Notes: generated by a model from the letters alone, not told the origin. A stretch of DNA of 13,542 nt from an uncultured Campylobacter sp. (GCA_938046705.1 CALIWP010000258.1:1-13542); one strand, 5' to 3'; shown: positions 1-8,734, counted from the first letter of the stretch. Numbers and translations: made by a program.

Positions 1-376
1 GAAAATCGCCGGTGAAGTGTAAATTTAGATCTTCCATCGGTGCTAGCTGCGAGTAGCCACCACCTGCTGCTCCACCCTTTATGCCAAAAACTGGCCCCAA
101 AGATGGCTCGCGAAGTGCTAGGCAAACCTTTTTATTAAGTGAATTTAGCGCGTCGGCTAGACCGATCGACATAGTTGTTTTGCCCTCACCATATGGGGTT
201 GGATTAGTCGCAGTGACTAATATGAGCTTTGAGTTTGACGGCTCAAGCCTTGGAGAAATTTTTGCCTTATATTTGCCGTAAAGTTCAAGCTCGTCTTCGT
301 TTAAGCCTAGTTTTGCGGCAACTTTACTGATGTGTTCAAGTTTTGTTTGGTGAGTTATCTCGATATCGCTTAGCAT
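1..376 (-). CDS. fhs: Formate--tetrahydrofolate ligase, N-terminal part (cut by window edge)
   Basis: Fhs joins formate to tetrahydrofolate using ATP, giving 10-formyl-tetrahydrofolate for one-carbon metabolism in the cytoplasm. Only the first 125 codons are present; the gene runs off the left edge. The translation starts [10 protein letters not shown] and has the nucleotide-binding P-loop TPYGEGKTT at about residues 60-68, followed by [19 protein letters not shown] (about 89-107), a hallmark stretch of this enzyme family. The ATG lies one base after the rimP stop codon, and a GGAG Shine-Dalgarno site seven bases upstream lies inside the end of rimP, so it is probably translated from the same mRNA. 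Like the rest of the leftmost 1.85 kb, it is poorer in CpG than the DNA further right. Confidence 0.93.
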   Translation of the reverse strand, partial: MLSDIEITHQTKLEHISKVAAKLGLNEDELELYGKYKAKISPRLEPSNSKLILVTATNPTPYGEGKTTMSIGLADALNSLNKKVCLALREPSLGPVFGIKGGAAGGGYSQLAPMEDLNLHFTGDF

Positions 377-377
377 T

Positions 378-794
378 TTACCACTCCAAATATGTTTTTG
401 CTTTTTTTATCTCACTGATGTTGATCTCAAAAATTCCCTCTTCGTTTTCTACTGCGATGCTCTCTTCGTTCGCTTTTACAAGCCTTCCTACAAATTTCTC
501 AGCCTCGGTTTGAACTTTTACAAGCTCGCCAACGCTCGCTTTAAAGTGAGATGGCTTACTAAGCTTTCTCTCAAGGCCAGGTGAGCTAACCTCAAGGTTA
601 TAATCCCCACTAACTGGCGGTGTCACATCAAAGATAGGCGAGAGTAGACGGCTTACTTTTTCACAGTCATCAAGGCTCACTCCGCCATTTTTTGTAATAT
701 AAACTCTAAAAATAGCCCTACCATTTTCATTTGCGATCTCACTGTCATAAAGCTCGACACCGCATTCGCGTACTAGTTTGTCTAAATTATCCAT
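378..794 (-). CDS. rimP: Ribosome maturation factor RimP
   Basis: RimP assists assembly of the 30S ribosomal subunit in the cytoplasm. The 138-residue product has the expected two-part form: an N-terminal alpha/beta domain (about 1-73) and a C-terminal SH3-like beta domain (about 78-138). The family signature SSPGLERKL is visible at about residues 70-78, at the domain junction, and the length is normal or slightly short for epsilonproteobacterial members. Its start overlaps the end of rbfA by eight bases, which suggests translational coupling, and the next gene (fhs) begins one base after its stop. Position downstream of infB and rbfA agrees with its role in ribosome biogenesis. Confidence 0.93.
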   Translation of the reverse strand: MDNLDKLVRECGVELYDSEIANENGRAIFRVYITKNGGVSLDDCEKVSRLLSPIFDVTPPVSGDYNLEVSSPGLERKLSKPSHFKASVGELVKVQTEAEKFVGRLVKANEESIAVENEEGIFEINISEIKKAKTYLEW

Positions 795-1152
795 TTTTGT
801 TTAAATCCTTTGAAATTTTATCAAACAACTTATCCATATGGTTTTGATACTCTAACCTATCATCAAATTTAAAGTGAAAATTTGGGCATCTATACCAGCC
901 CTCAGCTGCCATGCAGTGGTTTTGCAAGTGCCTACAAACTCGCTTCAAATGTCCCAAAATATACTCTTGTTCACGCTCGTCAAAAGCCATCTTATCAAGA
1001 TAAACAAAGGCGTCGTATCTGCCCTTTTTACACTCGACGTCAGTGACGCAAAGCCCCTTTAAAATGCTATCTTCAAGAGTGGCTAAAGCCTCTGGAATGA
1101 GCTCTTTTAGCACGCTCTCTGTTCTCATACGCTTTATTTCGTTAGCGTTCAT
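787..1152 (-). CDS. rbfA: 30S ribosome-binding factor RbfA
   Basis: RbfA binds immature 30S subunits and helps 16S rRNA 5'-end maturation. The 121-residue product starts [15 protein letters not shown], resembling the basic N-terminal helix of the family, and continues through a small KH-like fold with the LxDxxLxxLxVTDVEC-type stretch near residues 26-42. Its ATG overlaps the infB TGA stop in the classic ATGA arrangement (1149-1152), and its end overlaps rimP, so infB-rbfA-rimP form a tightly coupled translation operon. The C-terminal half is less conserved, and the call rests on fold-like features plus the strongly diagnostic neighbours. Codon use is CpG-poor compared with genes further right. 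Confidence 0.88.
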   Translation of the reverse strand: MNANEIKRMRTESVLKELIPEALATLEDSILKGLCVTDVECKKGRYDAFVYLDKMAFDEREQEYILGHLKRVCRHLQNHCMAAEGWYRCPNFHFKFDDRLEYQNHMDKLFDKISKDLNKNG

Positions 1153-3845
1153 AGAGTGGCTTTCTCCTTGACTTCTTTGAAGCTTTCGATATAGTCGTTT
1201 TCTCTAATGTCGTTGAAATTTTCGATACCAACGCCGCACTCATAACCTTTAGCAACCTCTTTAACGTCATCTTTGAAGCGTTTTAGCGAACTTACCAAGC
1301 CCTCATAAACGACCACCCCTTCTCTAATAAGGCGAATTTTTGCGCCTCTATTTATCGTACCTTCAGTGACGATACATCCAGCAATAGTTCCAACTTTTGG
1401 CACATGGATCACTTGGCGAACCTGAGCTTGACCAAGCTGCTCTTCTCTGATGATTGGTGACATTAGTCCGCCCAAGATTGCTTTCACGTCGTCAATTAAA
1501 TTATAAATAACATTATAAGTCTTTATCTCGACACCGCTCTCTTTTGCCTTTTCTTTTATCTCGCCAGTTGGTCTTATGTTGAAACCAAGGATTATACAGT
1601 CTTCGCTCGCACTAGCAAGTGCCACGTCGCTTTGCGTGATGCCGCCAACACCAGAGTGGATGACATTTACTCTGATCTCATCATTTGCTAGTTTTTCTAG
1701 GCTTGCTTTTAGCGCCTCAAGTGAACCACCAACGTCAGCTTTGATGATGACTGGAAGCGTCTTTAACTCACCCTCAGCAATCTTAGCACTAAGCTCGTCA
1801 ATACTAACTTTCGTGCTCTTACTAAGCTCTTTTTGGCGGATATATTCAGCTTTTTTCTGTGCGTATTCGCGGGCTTCTTTATCGGTTTTGACGCTTATTA
1901 GCGTTTCGCCGGCTTCCGGAATCTCGCTAAGGCCCATTATCACGCCGCATTCGCCAGGTTTTATCTCTTTTAAAATTTTACCTTGGTCGTCGGTTATCGT
2001 TCTTATCTTGCCGTATGCGACGCCCGCGACCACGATATCACCGACTCTTAGAGTACCGTTTTCTACGATAACTGTAGCTACCGGACCGCGCCCTTTTTGC
2101 TGCGAGCTTTCTATTATAGCTGCTTTGGCGTTTGCCTTTGCGTTTGCTTTTAGTTCTAAAATTTCAGCCTGCAAAAGTACGATCTCAAGCAGATCGTCTA
2201 TGCCCGTGCCCATCTTTGCAGAGATAGGTACAAACTCGTATGTGCCGCCCCAGTCGGTAGATAGGATATCTAGCTCAGCTAGTTCGCTTTTTACTTTGTC
2301 TGGGTTTGCAGCCTCTTTATCCATCTTGTTTATCGCGATGATGATCGGTACGCCAGCGGCTTTTGCGTGGCTCACGGCCTCTTTGGTTTGCGGTTTTACG
2401 CCGTCGTCGGCTGCGACTACGATGATGACTATATCGGTGATCTTAGCACCTCTAGCGCGCATGGCCGTGAACGCTTCGTGGCCCGGAGTGTCGATAAAGG
2501 TAATATTTTTGCCGTTTTTATTTACCATGTAGGCGCCCACGTGTTGCGTGATGCCGCCCGCTTCGCCCGCTGCCACGCGCGAGCTTCTGATGTAGTCTAG
2601 TAGCGATGTTTTGCCGTGATCGACGTGACCCATGATGGTTATAACAGGAGCTCGGACGGTCAAATTTGTATCGTCTAGCTGCTCCTCTTCTTCGTCGTAG
2701 GCTTTAACGTAGTCAAACGCTTCTTGCGTATCGACGATATTTACCTCTATGCCGAATTCATCAGCCAAAATCTCTATCGCATCCTCGTCTAAGAAATCGT
2801 TTTTGGTCGTCATCATGCCTAGCATAAAGAGCTTGCCGATGATTTCGCTAGGTTGCTTGTTGATCTTGTCGGCAAATTCGTAAAGGCGGATCTCTTTTGG
2901 TATCTCGACGTAGGTTACCGCTTCGCCGTTATGGTCGGCTCGTTGCGATTTTTTATGTTTTTTGCGAGGCCTGCGCGCTGTGCCTTGTTCTAGAAACGAG
3001 CTTATGGAGGTATTTAGGACCGGCTTATAGCCCGTATTTGTCGGTTGTTTGATTTTTTGAGGCTCCGGAGTTTGCGTTCGTACTGAAAAATCGGGCAATA
3101 TAACTACGTCTTCGTCGTCTATCACGATGTCCGCCATATCGCGGTCGCCGAGTAGATCCATCTTTGTAGCGCCGTCTTTTTTGGTTGCGACGACCGGTTT
3201 TTTCTCTTTTTTCTTTTTGCGTTCGATCTTTTCGTTGCTAAATCTAAACATATTTTCCAAATTTAGCGCCGGCGCAGACTCTCTTCTCTCGCTTGCTCTA
3301 GGTGCTGGCTGCTCGTCTTTTTTCTTTTTTACGATGACTAGGCCGCGTCTTTTTTGCAGGCTAACATCGGCTAAGCTTTCTTTTGGCTGAACGGGATCGG
3401 TAGCCACAGGTTGGGCTTCTGGCTCCTCTTTGGGAGCTGCTTGGATTTTTGGCTCCGGCGCTTTTTCGGCCGGTTTTTGAATGACTGTTTTTTGCTCTTT
3501 TTCAGATTTCTTGTCGTTTTTTGTTTCTACTTTTTCTTTTGGCAAAGGCTTTTCTTCTTTTGCGGCGGTTGGTTTTTTAGCCTCTTTTGGCTTGCTTTCT
3601 TTTTCCTCTTTGCCCTCTTTAGTTTCTGCTTTTTTGACGGTCGGTTTTTTCTTTTCCGGTTTTTTCTTGAGAGCTTCGGGGATCTCGCCGGTTTGGATGT
3701 AGGTGTATAGCGCCGCCGCTTCTTCAGGACTAACGCCGCTTGAGTGCGTTTTGACCTTTAGCCCAAGCTCAATAGCCTTTTCCAAAACCTCTTTGCTATT
3801 GTAGCCGAGCTCATTTGCTATCTCTGAAATTCGAACAGTCCCCAT
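1149..3845 (-). CDS. infB: Translation initiation factor IF-2
   Basis: IF2 is the GTPase that places initiator fMet-tRNA on the 30S subunit and promotes 50S joining. The 898-residue product has an N-terminal IF2_N motif (about 1-50), then a long Lys/Glu/Pro-rich linker (about 58-150, continuing basic to about 300), a second IF2_N-like part (about 316-375), and the G domain. GTPase motifs are intact: GHVDHGKT at 406-413, DTPGH at 452-456, NKMD at 506-509 and SAK at 542-544. Domains II to IV follow to the C-terminus. The ATG is preceded by AAAGGAG ten bases upstream and overlaps the end of ylxR by 35 bases; the stop overlaps rbfA. Near codon 661 (about base 1860) the gene switches from CpG-rich codons (Pro CCG, Gly GGC) on its 5' side to CpG-poor ones (Pro CCA, Gly GGA/GGT), which suggests a mosaic origin. 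Confidence 0.97.
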   Translation of the reverse strand: MGTVRISEIANELGYNSKEVLEKAIELGLKVKTHSSGVSPEEAAALYTYIQTGEIPEALKKKPEKKKPTVKKAETKEGKEEKESKPKEAKKPTAAKEEKPLPKEKVETKNDKKSEKEQKTVIQKPAEKAPEPKIQAAPKEEPEAQPVATDPVQPKESLADVSLQKRRGLVIVKKKKDEQPAPRASERRESAPALNLENMFRFSNEKIERKKKKEKKPVVATKKDGATKMDLLGDRDMADIVIDDEDVVILPDFSVRTQTPEPQKIKQPTNTGYKPVLNTSISSFLEQGTARRPRKKHKKSQRADHNGEAVTYVEIPKEIRLYEFADKINKQPSEIIGKLFMLGMMTTKNDFLDEDAIEILADEFGIEVNIVDTQEAFDYVKAYDEEEEQLDDTNLTVRAPVITIMGHVDHGKTSLLDYIRSSRVAAGEAGGITQHVGAYMVNKNGKNITFIDTPGHEAFTAMRARGAKITDIVIIVVAADDGVKPQTKEAVSHAKAAGVPIIIAINKMDKEAANPDKVKSELAELDILSTDWGGTYEFVPISAKMGTGIDDLLEIVLLQAEILELKANAKANAKAAIIESSQQKGRGPVATVIVENGTLRVGDIVVAGVAYGKIRTITDDQGKILKEIKPGECGVIMGLSEIPEAGETLISVKTDKEAREYAQKKAEYIRQKELSKSTKVSIDELSAKIAEGELKTLPVIIKADVGGSLEALKASLEKLANDEIRVNVIHSGVGGITQSDVALASASEDCIILGFNIRPTGEIKEKAKESGVEIKTYNVIYNLIDDVKAILGGLMSPIIREEQLGQAQVRQVIHVPKVGTIAGCIVTEGTINRGAKIRLIREGVVVYEGLVSSLKRFKDDVKEVAKGYECGVGIENFNDIRENDYIESFKEVKEKATL

Positions 3846-4095
3846 TTAAGAGTATCTCCTTTAAATTTTGCCCGTTTTGTAGCGTCGCTATAAAGCTGCC
3901 TGCGACTCTTCCGAGCGATTTTCTTAAAATTTTCTCGTCTTTTTTTAGACATTCCTCGCAAAGATAAAAGCTGCGTCCGTTTCCGTTTCCGAAAAATAGC
4001 GAAGAATTTATCAGTCTGTATCTACGCAAAATTTGCTGTTCAAAGCGCTTTTTGCAGACCACGCACGTCCTGATAGGGATAAATTTTTGAGCCAT
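3811..4095 (-). CDS. ylxR: YlxR/RnpM-family RNA-binding protein
   Basis: This 94-residue basic protein belongs to the YlxR (DUF448) family, usually encoded just upstream of infB; Bacillus members have been linked to RNase P modulation and nucleoid association. Visible signatures are [11 protein letters not shown] at about residues 8-18, with a CxxC pair, and [10 protein letters not shown] at about 40-49, with a second CxxC pair. This matches the family's R-x-C-x-x-C and GRGAYxC blocks. It overlaps the infB start by 35 bases and lies 25 bases after thrB. The upstream Shine-Dalgarno site is weak (AAGAAG). A TATAAT two bases before the start codon is too close to serve this start. The molecular role in Campylobacter is not established from the sequence. 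Confidence 0.87.
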   Translation of the reverse strand: MAQKFIPIRTCVVCKKRFEQQILRRYRLINSSLFFGNGNGRSFYLCEECLKKDEKILRKSLGRVAGSFIATLQNGQNLKEILLNGDCSNFRDSK

Positions 4096-4120
4096 TATTA
4101 TAACTTCTTTTAGCTTTTTT

Positions 4121-5005
4121 TTAGCTTTGTAGGATTTTTATCCCGTCGTTGTCGAAATTAAAAATTTCAACTCGAAAGCTCTTAAATTTATCTTGCAGTT
4201 TTTGTTTTAAATTTGCCACATCGTCCGCGTAAACGATGTTTAAAAAGCTAGACCCGCTACCAGAAAGCGTACTCAAAAGAGCGCCGTTTTCGTAGGCTAT
4301 CTTGCGCACTTCAAAGAGCTCTGGCAGGTTTTGCATGCGGATTTGTTCGTGCATTACGTCTTTTGCCGCCGTCCTTAAAAGCTCGTAATTTTCGCTAAAA
4401 AAGCAAGCCGTGAGAAATGCGGCGTGAGAGAGGTTGCTAACGCACTCGCTCATCGTGAAATTTTTAGGTAGCTTGGCGCGCGATTCGTTCGTGCTCATGG
4501 GCTTATCGGGGATCACGACGACGGCTTTTATATCGGCGTTTAAAGGTTTTTTTAGGGATTTTACCTTGCCGTTTTCAACGACTGAGCTCACAAAACCGCC
4601 AAGCGTCGCCGGAGCGATGTTGTCGGGGTGGTTTTCGTAAACTAGCGCCTGGTTTAAAATAGCGCTTTTATCAGCCTTAAATCCCGCCGCCGCATAAGCT
4701 GCTGCGATAGCTGAAGTGATGACCGCAGAGGAGCTGCCAAGTCCGCGCGAAAACGGGATCTGGTTGGTAAAAATCATACGAAAAGTATCTTTTTTGCCTG
4801 TTAATTTGATGTAAATTTCATTGAAAATAGATAAAAAAATATTGTTTTTTTTAAGAAGCGCATTATCTTTGCCTTCGCCTAAAATGCTCACTGAGGCGAA
4901 ATTTGCCCTCGTTATCTCAACTGTATTGTGTAGCTCTAAGGCAAGTCCTAGGGCGTCAAAACCGGGGCCTATGTTTGCGCTCGTGGCGGGAACTAAAATT
5001 TGCAA
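4121..5005 (-). CDS. thrB: Homoserine kinase (GHMP kinase family)
   Basis: ThrB phosphorylates L-homoserine with ATP, the penultimate step of threonine synthesis. The 294-residue product has the GHMP-kinase blocks in order: the N-terminal PATSANIGPGFDALGLAL (about 6-23), the ATP-binding PFSRGLGSSSA at 84-94, HPDNIAPA (126-133), and the C-terminal LSTLSGSGSS at 244-253. The start is TTG, chosen because an AGGAG Shine-Dalgarno site stands six bases upstream and the conserved N-terminus begins there. That Shine-Dalgarno site overlaps the stop of the preceding tsaB gene, so the two are probably coupled. Placement among translation genes is the arrangement I recall from C. jejuni. Confidence 0.95.
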   Translation of the reverse strand: MQILVPATSANIGPGFDALGLALELHNTVEITRANFASVSILGEGKDNALLKKNNIFLSIFNEIYIKLTGKKDTFRMIFTNQIPFSRGLGSSSAVITSAIAAAYAAAGFKADKSAILNQALVYENHPDNIAPATLGGFVSSVVENGKVKSLKKPLNADIKAVVVIPDKPMSTNESRAKLPKNFTMSECVSNLSHAAFLTACFFSENYELLRTAAKDVMHEQIRMQNLPELFEVRKIAYENGALLSTLSGSGSSFLNIVYADDVANLKQKLQDKFKSFRVEIFNFDNDGIKILQS

Positions 5006-5013
5006 AAAATCTC

Positions 5014-5469
5014 CTAAACGGCTTGAATAACGTAATTTGGTAGAGTATCTAAATTTAGATTTAAAACGGCTAAATTTTGCGGCAAGCCAAATTCGCCAGC
5101 TTGCGCTTTTTGCAGTTTGACGCCATAAGGAGTATCTACGAAGCTTAAGTTTTTATTCGCCCGTATCGGTGCGCCGCCGTTTAGCTCAAAGCCGCTAACT
5201 GCGTAAAATTCGCACTCTTTTACGATGCTAATGGTCTTTAAAACGACGTATGCGACTTTTACGCCCATAAAGCTTCCCGGGCCGTTTGCGTAGATGATTT
5301 TTTGTAGGTTAAATTTGCCGCCGTTTAATATCTCGTCCATTATTTTTACGAGGGAGACGTCGGATTTTTCTTCGCTAGAAATTTGCTCTATAAGCTCGCC
5401 GTTTTCGTCATAAACGCCGACGATTAGCGGCGAGCTAAGAGCGATAACTAAAATTTGGATATTTTTTAT
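5014..5469 (-). CDS. tsaB: TsaB-like protein of tRNA t6A synthesis, apparent AUA start
   Basis: TsaB is the non-catalytic partner of TsaD in making N6-threonylcarbamoyladenosine at position 37 of ANN-decoding tRNAs. The family block NGPGSFMGVKVA (compare GPGSFTGLRIG) is clear, followed by SGFELNGG. The first ATG (5340) would leave out a typical N-terminal beta-hairpin, ILVIALSSPLIVGVYDENGE, which is encoded in the same open frame upstream. No ATG, GTG or TTG occurs in that frame between lpxC and 5340. An ATA at 5467-5469 has AAAAGG seven bases upstream and overlaps the lpxC TAA as ATAA, so I take it as the start, giving about 151 residues. This is shorter than E. coli TsaB, as expected for Campylobacter members that lack most of the second lobe. 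Alternatives are a base error (ATGA read as ATAA) or loss of the full-length product. Confidence 0.8.
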   Translation of the reverse strand: MKNIQILVIALSSPLIVGVYDENGELIEQISSEEKSDVSLVKIMDEILNGGKFNLQKIIYANGPGSFMGVKVAYVVLKTISIVKECEFYAVSGFELNGGAPIRANKNLSFVDTPYGVKLQKAQAGEFGLPQNLAVLNLNLDTLPNYVIQAV

Positions 5470-6350
5470 GCAAATACCTTTTGATATTCGCGCGCGAAAT
5501 CGCCTTTTAGCGTGACAATTTCGTAGTTTTTATCGTCGCTTAGGATGGCTAGCGTTAGCTCATGATTTAGCTCGTGACTGCCCGCAAAGCTCGTATAATC
5601 AGCCATCAATGGCGCACCCATCAAGCTTAGATCGCCGATCGCGTCTAAAATTTTATGACGAACGAATTCGTTTTCAAAGCGCAGGCCTTCGGGATTTAAA
5701 ATTTTATTATCGTCGATAACCACGGCGTTATCTAGGCTGCCGCCGAGGGCTAAATTTTGCGCTCTTAGCATCTGGACGTCTTTTAAAAATCCAAATGTCC
5801 TAGCGCGTGCGATCTCCTCGATGTAGGCTTGTTTGCTAAACTCGAACACGTAGTTTTGCTCGCCGATTATCGGGTGGGCAAATTTGATAGTAAAGTCGAA
5901 TTTCGGGTTATTTGACGGCGTTACTCTGGCGAATTTTCCGTTTTTATTTACTTCTACCGGGCGTTTGATTACGATTACTTTTTTATCTGCTTCTAGCTCA
6001 GCCGTGCCCGCTTCATCCAGCATCATGCAGTAGCTTATCGCCGAGCCGTCCATGACTGGAACTTCGTTGGCATCTAGGACTATGCGGATATTGTCAATGC
6101 CGTAGCCGTTTATCGCGCTAAGGAGATGCTCGATCGTCGAGATGTAGCCCTCTTTGCCGCCGATAACGGTAGCCATTTGGGTGTTTATGACGTTTTTCGG
6201 CTCTGCCTTAAAGCTCACTCCGAGGTCTTTTCTATAAAATATTATTCCCGAATTTGCCCCGAGCGGTTCAAGCGTGATTTTTATCGGTTCGCCCTTGTGA
6301 AGTCCGATGCCTACGCCTTCTACGGTTGATCTTATGGTTGTTTGTTTCAA
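5466..6350 (-). CDS. lpxC: UDP-3-O-acyl-N-acetylglucosamine deacetylase LpxC
   Basis: LpxC is the zinc-dependent deacetylase that commits precursors to lipid A synthesis. With a TTG start at 6350 the product has 294 residues, a normal length, and begins MKQTTIRSTVEGVGIGLHKG, the usual LpxC N-terminus. Zinc-binding features are intact: H75 in STIEHLLSA, and H232 and D236 in RHKILDAIGDL. A SHELNHEL block at 258-265 holds the catalytic-region histidine. The TTG has AAGGG seven bases upstream. An in-frame TTG at 6392 would add 14 non-conserved residues and lies upstream of the likely TATAAT promoter at 6381-6386, so I reject it. The stop overlaps the proposed AUA start of tsaB. Confidence 0.95.
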   Translation of the reverse strand: MKQTTIRSTVEGVGIGLHKGEPIKITLEPLGANSGIIFYRKDLGVSFKAEPKNVINTQMATVIGGKEGYISTIEHLLSAINGYGIDNIRIVLDANEVPVMDGSAISYCMMLDEAGTAELEADKKVIVIKRPVEVNKNGKFARVTPSNNPKFDFTIKFAHPIIGEQNYVFEFSKQAYIEEIARARTFGFLKDVQMLRAQNLALGGSLDNAVVIDDNKILNPEGLRFENEFVRHKILDAIGDLSLMGAPLMADYTSFAGSHELNHELTLAILSDDKNYEIVTLKGDFAREYQKVFA

Positions 6351-6380
6351 ATTTTCGCCCTTATTTTTCTTACTCTTGCC

Positions 6381-6386
6381 ATTATA
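6381..6386 (-). promoter_or_regulatory. Probable -10 box for lpxC
   Basis: A perfect TATAAT reads on the minus strand 31 bases before the TTG start of lpxC, in the short gap after the M23 peptidase gene. It would give a leader of about 24 bases. No clear -35 is visible, which is usual for Campylobacter sigma-70 promoters. It would let lpxC and the genes below it be transcribed independently of tyrA and the peptidase. Confidence 0.5.
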
Positions 6387-6413
6387 CAACAAATTTACAA
6401 CAAAATGGCAAAT

Positions 6414-7781
6414 TTATTCGACCATTTTTTTAGCCGCGCTCAAAACGCCGGTTACGTTATCCTTCATCCAGCCGTTATCCATCCACTCCTCCGGACGCAC
6501 TTCTATGCCTTGAACTAGCATGCCAAAGTGCAAGTGATCGCCCATCGCTAGGCCCGTAACTCCGGTGTTTGCTATGACGTCGCCCGCCTTGACCGAGTCG
6601 CCGGCTTTGACATTTAGCGAACTGCAGTGTCCGTAGAGTGAAAAAAGGCCAAATCCGTGATTTATCAGAATGTTACGCCCGTAGATGCCGTTTTCTGCGG
6701 CAAATTCGACCGTGCCGTCGTTGTTGGCGACGATGTCGGCTTTTTGCGTCGAGGCTAGGTCGATGCCCATGTGCCAGCTTTCGCTGACGTCTTTATCCTC
6801 AAAGGTATAATATCTGTGGTCGCCGAAGCTCGCTACCGCTTTGCCGTTTTTTAGCGGGTAAAATTTATTTACGCTAAAGTTTTCCGCCGCGTCTATCTCG
6901 ACTTTTGCGGCGATTTGCGAGATTATTTTCTCATTTGCCTCGCGGAGATTTTCATTGACGAATTTCATCTTTTCCAGATTGCTCATCGCATCGTAGTTTT
7001 TGGCGTATTGCTGCGCTAGTTCGGGGATTTTTTCGTTTAAAAATCTACTTTGGCCGTCTAGTTTTATCTTTGAGATGCGGTATTTTTTGTCTTGGTAGAA
7101 AAATCTTATCTTGCTTTTGGTTATATTTCCCGCTGCATCAAGCGCCACGACGTCGGCGCTAAACGAGCCTTGCTGCGCCGGCCAGGCTACTAAAGAAGCG
7201 TAGTAGCCCTCTTTTACGAATTTGCTCGGAATAAATTTTTTGCCGTAGTTCGTCTCGATATAGACCTCTTTTAGCATCTCGTCAGTCGCCTTAAACACGA
7301 CCGTCGCGCTACCGCCTTTTGTGATGGCGTATGAGTGGTTGAGGATGTTTACGTCGGGTTTTTTGTTATCGACGGTGATTTTGACCTCTTTTTTTTGCGT
7401 GTTGCCGAGGAAAAATCCCCATTTGCTAGTATCCGTGGCCTCGATTACGATGTTATAGATATCTTTTTGTGCGCCAAATCCCGTTTTGGGAAAGGTCAAA
7501 TTTAAATCGACGATTTCAGACGGCGCTTCAAATTTTTGAGTTAGCAAATTTACGCTGCCTTTTTCGTCTACGAGTGAAATTTTAACTGATTTCACGCCGC
7601 CTTCGTCGGTTATCTTGATCGGTAGAGGCGAGGTTAGGTTCCAGTAAATTTGATCTGAGATGGCGATGTTTGGGGCTTCGCGCTCAAATGTTTTTGATGT
7701 AAATAAAAAAGCTACCGCCGCAACTAAAAGTAAAATAATAACGCCGAAAAATATCAAATTCCCATTGCCGCGTCTTCTCAT
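6414..7781 (-). CDS. Membrane-anchored M23 family peptidoglycan metallopeptidase
   Basis: This 455-residue protein is predicted to cut peptidoglycan cross-links or stem peptides in the periplasm. A short basic N-terminus (MRRRGNGN) precedes one hydrophobic segment at about 9-28, so it is likely anchored in the inner membrane with the rest periplasmic. Residues about 35-235 look like beta-sandwich (Ig-like) domains, then a helical, probably coiled-coil stretch (about 246-295). The C-terminal M23/LytM domain has all expected residues: H337 and D341 in SWHMGIDLAS, H385 in LYGHCSSLN, and H416/H418 in GDHLHFG, so it should be an active zinc enzyme. An AGGAG site stands six bases before the ATG. 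It corresponds by position to the M23 gene between tyrA and lpxC in C. jejuni. A role in cell shape is possible by analogy with other epsilonproteobacterial M23 enzymes, but is not shown here. Confidence 0.92.
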   Translation of the reverse strand: MRRRGNGNLIFFGVIILLLVAAVAFLFTSKTFEREAPNIAISDQIYWNLTSPLPIKITDEGGVKSVKISLVDEKGSVNLLTQKFEAPSEIVDLNLTFPKTGFGAQKDIYNIVIEATDTSKWGFFLGNTQKKEVKITVDNKKPDVNILNHSYAITKGGSATVVFKATDEMLKEVYIETNYGKKFIPSKFVKEGYYASLVAWPAQQGSFSADVVALDAAGNITKSKIRFFYQDKKYRISKIKLDGQSRFLNEKIPELAQQYAKNYDAMSNLEKMKFVNENLREANEKIISQIAAKVEIDAAENFSVNKFYPLKNGKAVASFGDHRYYTFEDKDVSESWHMGIDLASTQKADIVANNDGTVEFAAENGIYGRNILINHGFGLFSLYGHCSSLNVKAGDSVKAGDVIANTGVTGLAMGDHLHFGMLVQGIEVRPEEWMDNGWMKDNVTGVLSAAKKMVE

Positions 7782-7854
7782 AAAAATCTCCTAAATCTTA
7801 AAGAGACCGATTTTACTAAAAAGCGATAAATTTAAGGTAAATTTGCGCCTGAAT

Positions 7855-8685
7855 TTATAAAATTTCACGTATTTTTCTAGCTTCGCTCATCCATTCTCGC
7901 AGCTCGTCCCACTGCTCGTTTTTGATTAAATTTTCGCATTCGTCAAGCTCTTTTTTGAAAAGGTCTATCGAATTTATCAAATTTTGCTTGTTTTGTTTAA
8001 AGATATCCGTCCACATCACGGGCGAGCTTTTGGCGATCCTGATCATGCCGTTAAATCCCGTGCCGCTTAGCGCGATGATATTTTTTTTGTTTTCCTTTTT
8101 TAGTACGCTGCTAGCTAGCGAAAAGCTGATAGCGTGGGGTAGGTGAGAGATGACGCTGGCGTGATGGTCGTGCTCCGCCGCGCTCATAAAAATGATCTTC
8201 ATGCCCAGGTGCGAAAACAGCTCGACCGAGCGCTTGACGTGCATCTCGCCGCTTTCTTTAAAGTCGCAGATGGCCACGACGGCGTCTTTAAAAAGCCCAG
8301 AAAACGCGGCAGTCGGGCCGGAGTACTCGGTGCCGGCCATCGGGTGAGCGGGGATGAAATTTTGCCTGATGCTCTCAGGCACGGCTTCGATTATTTTTTG
8401 CTTGGTGCTACCAAGATCGACGATGGTCGTGTTTTCGCCGATGCCTTCAAATTCTTTGACGATTTTGATGATGGCTTCTACGGGGATGGCTAGAAATATC
8501 ATATCGCACTTTTGCTTCATCTGCTCAAGGGTTAAAATTTCATGCACGAGACCGAGCTCAATCGCTTGTTTTTCGTGCTCTTTGTTTAGATCCATGCCGC
8601 TAACGCAGCTGATTAGTTTTTCGTTTTTTAGGCTGAGTCCGAGTGAGCCACCGATGAGTCCTAGGCCTACGATACCGATTTTCAT
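7855..8685 (-). CDS. tyrA: Prephenate dehydrogenase
   Basis: TyrA oxidises and decarboxylates prephenate to 4-hydroxyphenylpyruvate in tyrosine synthesis. The 276-residue protein opens with the Rossmann motif GLGLIGGSLG at about 7-16, has an acidic residue at the end of beta-2 (SGMDLN, about 29-34), which suggests NAD+ preference, and carries the HPMAGTEYSGP block at 114-124 with the family's conserved histidine. SHLPHAIS (about 180-187) supplies further conserved histidines of the helical dimerisation domain. There is no fused chorismate mutase or ACT domain. The ATG has AAAGG just upstream and a TATAAT box about 45 bases upstream, shared back-to-back with the bamA promoter. It heads the long minus-strand run. 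Confidence 0.94.
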   Translation of the reverse strand: MKIGIVGLGLIGGSLGLSLKNEKLISCVSGMDLNKEHEKQAIELGLVHEILTLEQMKQKCDMIFLAIPVEAIIKIVKEFEGIGENTTIVDLGSTKQKIIEAVPESIRQNFIPAHPMAGTEYSGPTAAFSGLFKDAVVAICDFKESGEMHVKRSVELFSHLGMKIIFMSAAEHDHHASVISHLPHAISFSLASSVLKKENKKNIIALSGTGFNGMIRIAKSSPVMWTDIFKQNKQNLINSIDLFKKELDECENLIKNEQWDELREWMSEARKIREIL

Positions 8686-8725
8686 AAATTCGCCTTTTAA
8701 ATTTATATTGTTTAAAAATAAAATG

Positions 8726-8734
8726 TGCTATTAT
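8726..8734 (+). promoter_or_regulatory. Extended -10 promoter of bamA
   Basis: The bases TGCTATTAT match an extended -10 element (TGnTATnAT), placing a likely transcript start near 8741. The bamA ATG follows at 8766 with a TTAGG site eight bases ahead of it. No obvious -35 is seen, but the upstream DNA is very AT-rich. The same bases carry the tyrA -10 box on the other strand. Confidence 0.55.

Noticed and set aside
1576..2532. 318-codon open frame on the plus strand opposite infB
   Set aside because: It is the antisense shadow of infB, with low-complexity Ser/Ala/Ile content, no ribosome-binding site and no recognisable motif.
3127..3710. Phe-rich plus-strand frames opposite the IF2 linker
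   Set aside because: Phe/Ser runs are the complement of the Lys/Glu-rich IF2 linker, not a real membrane protein.
4097..4102. TATAAT on the minus strand just before ylxR
   Set aside because: It ends two bases before the ATG, so a transcript from it would begin inside the coding region. More likely chance in AT-rich DNA.
6351..6392. Longer lpxC form starting at TTG 6392
   Set aside because: The added residues are not LpxC-like, and this start lies upstream of the probable promoter. TTG 6350 has a good Shine-Dalgarno site and gives the usual N-terminus and length.
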